Source of the DNA: Actinomycetota bacterium | GTDB taxonomy: Bacteria > Actinomycetota > Thermoleophilia > Solirubrobacterales > Solirubrobacteraceae | NCBI GenBank assembly: GCA_005788585.1 | Contig: SYBY01000048.1 | Location: forward strand, 1-31,441 | DNA length: 31,441 nucleotides | Reading direction: 5' to 3' | Shown here: positions 29,646 to 31,441 of the stretch, in pieces | Numbering within the stretch: the stretch's first letter is position 1 | Layout of the letters: the number at the start of each line of letters is the position of its first letter | Position numbers and translations under genes: made by a program | The notes under the pieces: generated by a model | What the model was told of the DNA's origin: nothing | Databases searched by the model: none | Seen by the model: the letters and a program-made list of their open reading frames with translations, nothing else

Positions 29646-31441
29646 CGGGCGCCTTCGATCTGTGCGCGCCTCTGGAGCAGGGCGTCACCGTGCTGGAGGC
29701 CAGCGCGGGCACCGGCAAGACGTACACGATCGCGGGGCTGGCGGCCCGGCATGTCGCCGCCGGGCTGCCGCTCGAGCAGCTGCTCGTCGTGACGTTCACG
29801 CGCATGGCGACCGGCGAGTTGCGCGAGCGCGTGCGCGAACGCTTCGTCACCGCCGAGCGGGCGCTGAGCGCGGTGCTGGCGGGCGGGTCGGTCCCGGAGG
29901 ACGACGACCTTGCGGCGTTCCTGGCCGAGGAGGACGTCGAGGTGCGCCGCGACCGCCTGGCCCGCGCGGTCGCGAACTTCGACAACGCGACGATCACCAC
30001 CACCCACGGCTTCTGCCTGGAGGCGCTCGGCAGCCTGGGCTTCACGGGCGACGTCGAGCGCGACTCGGTCTTCGTCGAGGACGTCTCCGACCTCATGGAC
30101 GACGTCGTCAACGACCTGTTCGTCCGCCGCTTCTACGGCGAGCGCCCGGTCTTCGACCGCCGCGAGGCGATGGCGATCGCACGGGCGGCGATCGAGCATC
30201 CGACCGCGCGGCTGGTCCCCGACGACGCGAGCCCCGACACCCACGCCGCCATGCGGGTGCGGCTGGCGGGCGCGGCGCGCGCCGAGCTGGAACGGCGCAA
30301 GCGGATCGGCTCGCTGCTGACGTTCGACGACCTGCTGACCCGCCTGGACAGCGCGCTGCGCGACCCCGAAGGCGGCGACCAGGTGGCCGCGCGGCTGCGC
30401 GAGCGCTACCGCGTGGTCCTCGTCGACGAGTTCCAGGACACCGACCTGGTGCAGTGGCGGATCATGCAGCGCGCGTTCGATCACCCCGACGGGACGCTCA
30501 TCCTCATCGGCGATCCCAAGCAGGCGATCTACGCGGTCCGCGGCGCCGACGTCTTCGCCTACCTGGAGGCCGCGCGCACGGCGTCGGGGCGCGGCACGCT
30601 GGATGTCAACTGGCGCAGCGACCAGCGCCTGCTCGACGCCTACGACCTGCTGTTCCGCCGCGCCCGCCTCGGCCACCCCGACATCGAGTACCGGCCGACC
30701 CGCGCGACCCCGGAGCACGTCGCGCCGCGGCTGGACGGCGCGCCGGTGGCGGCGCCGCTGCGCGTCCGGATCGTCGACCGCCGCGCGGCCGGACTGACGA
30801 AGCGCGGCTTTGCGACCAAGCCGCGCGTGCGCTCGCTGATCGCCGCAGACCTGGCGCAGGACGTCGTCGCGCTCCTGGCGTCCGGCGCGACGATCACGCG
30901 CGGTACGACCGGCGACGCGCGGGTCGTCAAGCCCGGCGACATCGCGGTCCTCACGCGGCGCAACGCCGACGCGCTGTCCGTGCAGGAGGCGCTGGCCGCA
31001 GCCGGGGTGCCGGCGGTGATCGCGGGCGCAGGCAGCGTGTTCGCCACCGACGCGGCGCGCGACTGGCTCGCGCTGATGGAGGCCCTGGAGCGCCCGTCGT
31101 CGGTCGCCCGCGTCCACGCCGCGGCGCTGACCCCGTTCCTCGGATGGACGGCGGCTGAGGTCGCGTGCGCGGAAGACGACGCGTGGGAGGACGTCCACGA
31201 CCGGCTACACACGTGGGCGGAGGTGCTGCGCACCAACGGGGTCGCAGCGCTCATGCAGGCGATCACGGTGGAGGCGTCGCTGCCGCGGCGGATCCTGTCC
31301 CGGGAGGACGGCGAGCGGCTGCTGACCGACCTGCGCCACATCGCCCAGCTCCTGCACGCCGAGGCGATGGACGACGGCCTGGGCGCGGCCGCGCTGACGC
31401 AGTGGCTGCGCCGCCGGATCGTCGAGGCGCAGACCGAGGGC
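29642..31441 (+). CDS. recB: RecBCD subunit RecB, N-terminal part (cut by window end)
   Basis: 600 codons are present and the frame is open at the window edge, so the protein is partial. Superfamily 1A helicase motifs occur in order: Walker A ASAGTGKTYT (about 20-29), Ia VVTFTRMATGELRERV, TTTHGFC, motif II VLVDEFQDTD, motif III LIGDPKQAIYAVRGADVFAYL, and motif IV VNWRSD. This is the 3'-5' motor of RecBCD. The rest of the helicase and the C-terminal nuclease domain lie beyond the window. The start is GTG 29642, four bases overlapping the recC stop, implying translational coupling. A dedicated RecD gene would be expected after recB, because the RecD at 23-2188 is of the RecD2 type. Confidence 0.95.
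   Translation, partial: MTGAFDLCAPLEQGVTVLEASAGTGKTYTIAGLAARHVAAGLPLEQLLVVTFTRMATGELRERVRERFVTAERALSAVLAGGSVPEDDDLAAFLAEEDVEVRRDRLARAVANFDNATITTTHGFCLEALGSLGFTGDVERDSVFVEDVSDLMDDVVNDLFVRRFYGERPVFDRREAMAIARAAIEHPTARLVPDDASPDTHAAMRVRLAGAARAELERRKRIGSLLTFDDLLTRLDSALRDPEGGDQVAARLRERYRVVLVDEFQDTDLVQWRIMQRAFDHPDGTLILIGDPKQAIYAVRGADVFAYLEAARTASGRGTLDVNWRSDQRLLDAYDLLFRRARLGHPDIEYRPTRATPEHVAPRLDGAPVAAPLRVRIVDRRAAGLTKRGFATKPRVRSLIAADLAQDVVALLASGATITRGTTGDARVVKPGDIAVLTRRNADALSVQEALAAAGVPAVIAGAGSVFATDAARDWLALMEALERPSSVARVHAAALTPFLGWTAAEVACAEDDAWEDVHDRLHTWAEVLRTNGVAALMQAITVEASLPRRILSREDGERLLTDLRHIAQLLHAEAMDDGLGAAALTQWLRRRIVEAQTEG

Noticed and set aside
1..31441. Circular molecule in which recB at the end runs into recD2 at the start
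   Set aside because: Joining the ends does not continue the RecB protein in a sensible way, and no terminal overlap is seen. The window is better read as a linear chromosome slice.

Overview
The window is a gene-dense, strongly GC-rich piece of bacterial chromosome. The GC bias, the many GTG starts, recC-recB in the RecBCD (not AddAB) form, an MMPL exporter, an MpaB/DUF2236 oxygenase, an alpha/beta hydrolase-cyclase fusion and several secreted proteins with Pro-rich linkers and basic C-terminal beta domains all point to an actinobacterium. The class Thermoleophilia (Solirubrobacterales, Conexibacter/Patulibacter-like) is my best guess, by inference only. I see no rRNA, tRNA, CRISPR array, insertion sequence, phage gene or attachment site. 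No gap between genes exceeds 300 bases.

Layout. (1) 23-4878: a RecD2-type helicase; a secreted protein; a two-gene unit of a small membrane protein and a PhzF-family enzyme; a group I truncated haemoglobin; an exported RTX-repeat protein. (2) 4960-8821: a tight three-gene minus-strand operon (TDT-type transporter, four-helix membrane protein, exported flavin amine oxidase) divergent from a LysR regulator, with a LysR-type box between them. (3) 8829-14546: an operon of a cholesterol-oxidase-like GMC flavoenzyme, an acetoacetate-decarboxylase-like protein and an unknown protein, next to a GT1 glycosyltransferase, a PlsC-type acyltransferase and an MpaB-type oxygenase; this may be a lipid or terpenoid modification neighbourhood. 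(4) 14566-17944: an alpha/beta hydrolase-class III cyclase fusion whose hydrolase triad looks dead, then small membrane and secreted proteins including YccF. (5) 17941-22525: an MMPL exporter divergent from a TetR regulator, followed by a GH64-like secreted glucanase. (6) 22591-24381: a serine beta-lactamase-like hydrolase and an arylamine N-acetyltransferase under a textbook MerR-type promoter. (7) 24447-31441: an exported subtilase, then recC and recB (recB runs off the end).

Three window-wide patterns stand out. First, ten of the 28 gene starts seen have a TANNNT -10 hexamer ending 6-8 bases before the start codon, the signature of leaderless transcripts. This rule also fixes several GTG and internal starts. 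Second, six of seven convergent gene pairs are packed to within 8 bases or overlap, and three of them share one CTAG in which each strand reads its own TAG stop. Third, several promoters carry clean dyads in the right place for repressors or activators: LysR box 7887-7901, palindrome 11541-11554, MerR-type dyad 23524-23545, hairpin 22540-22576.

Nothing here is clearly a new defence or mobile system. The most original leads are the pseudo-hydrolase cyclase, the MerR-controlled N-acetyltransferase, and the leaderless/CTAG architecture.
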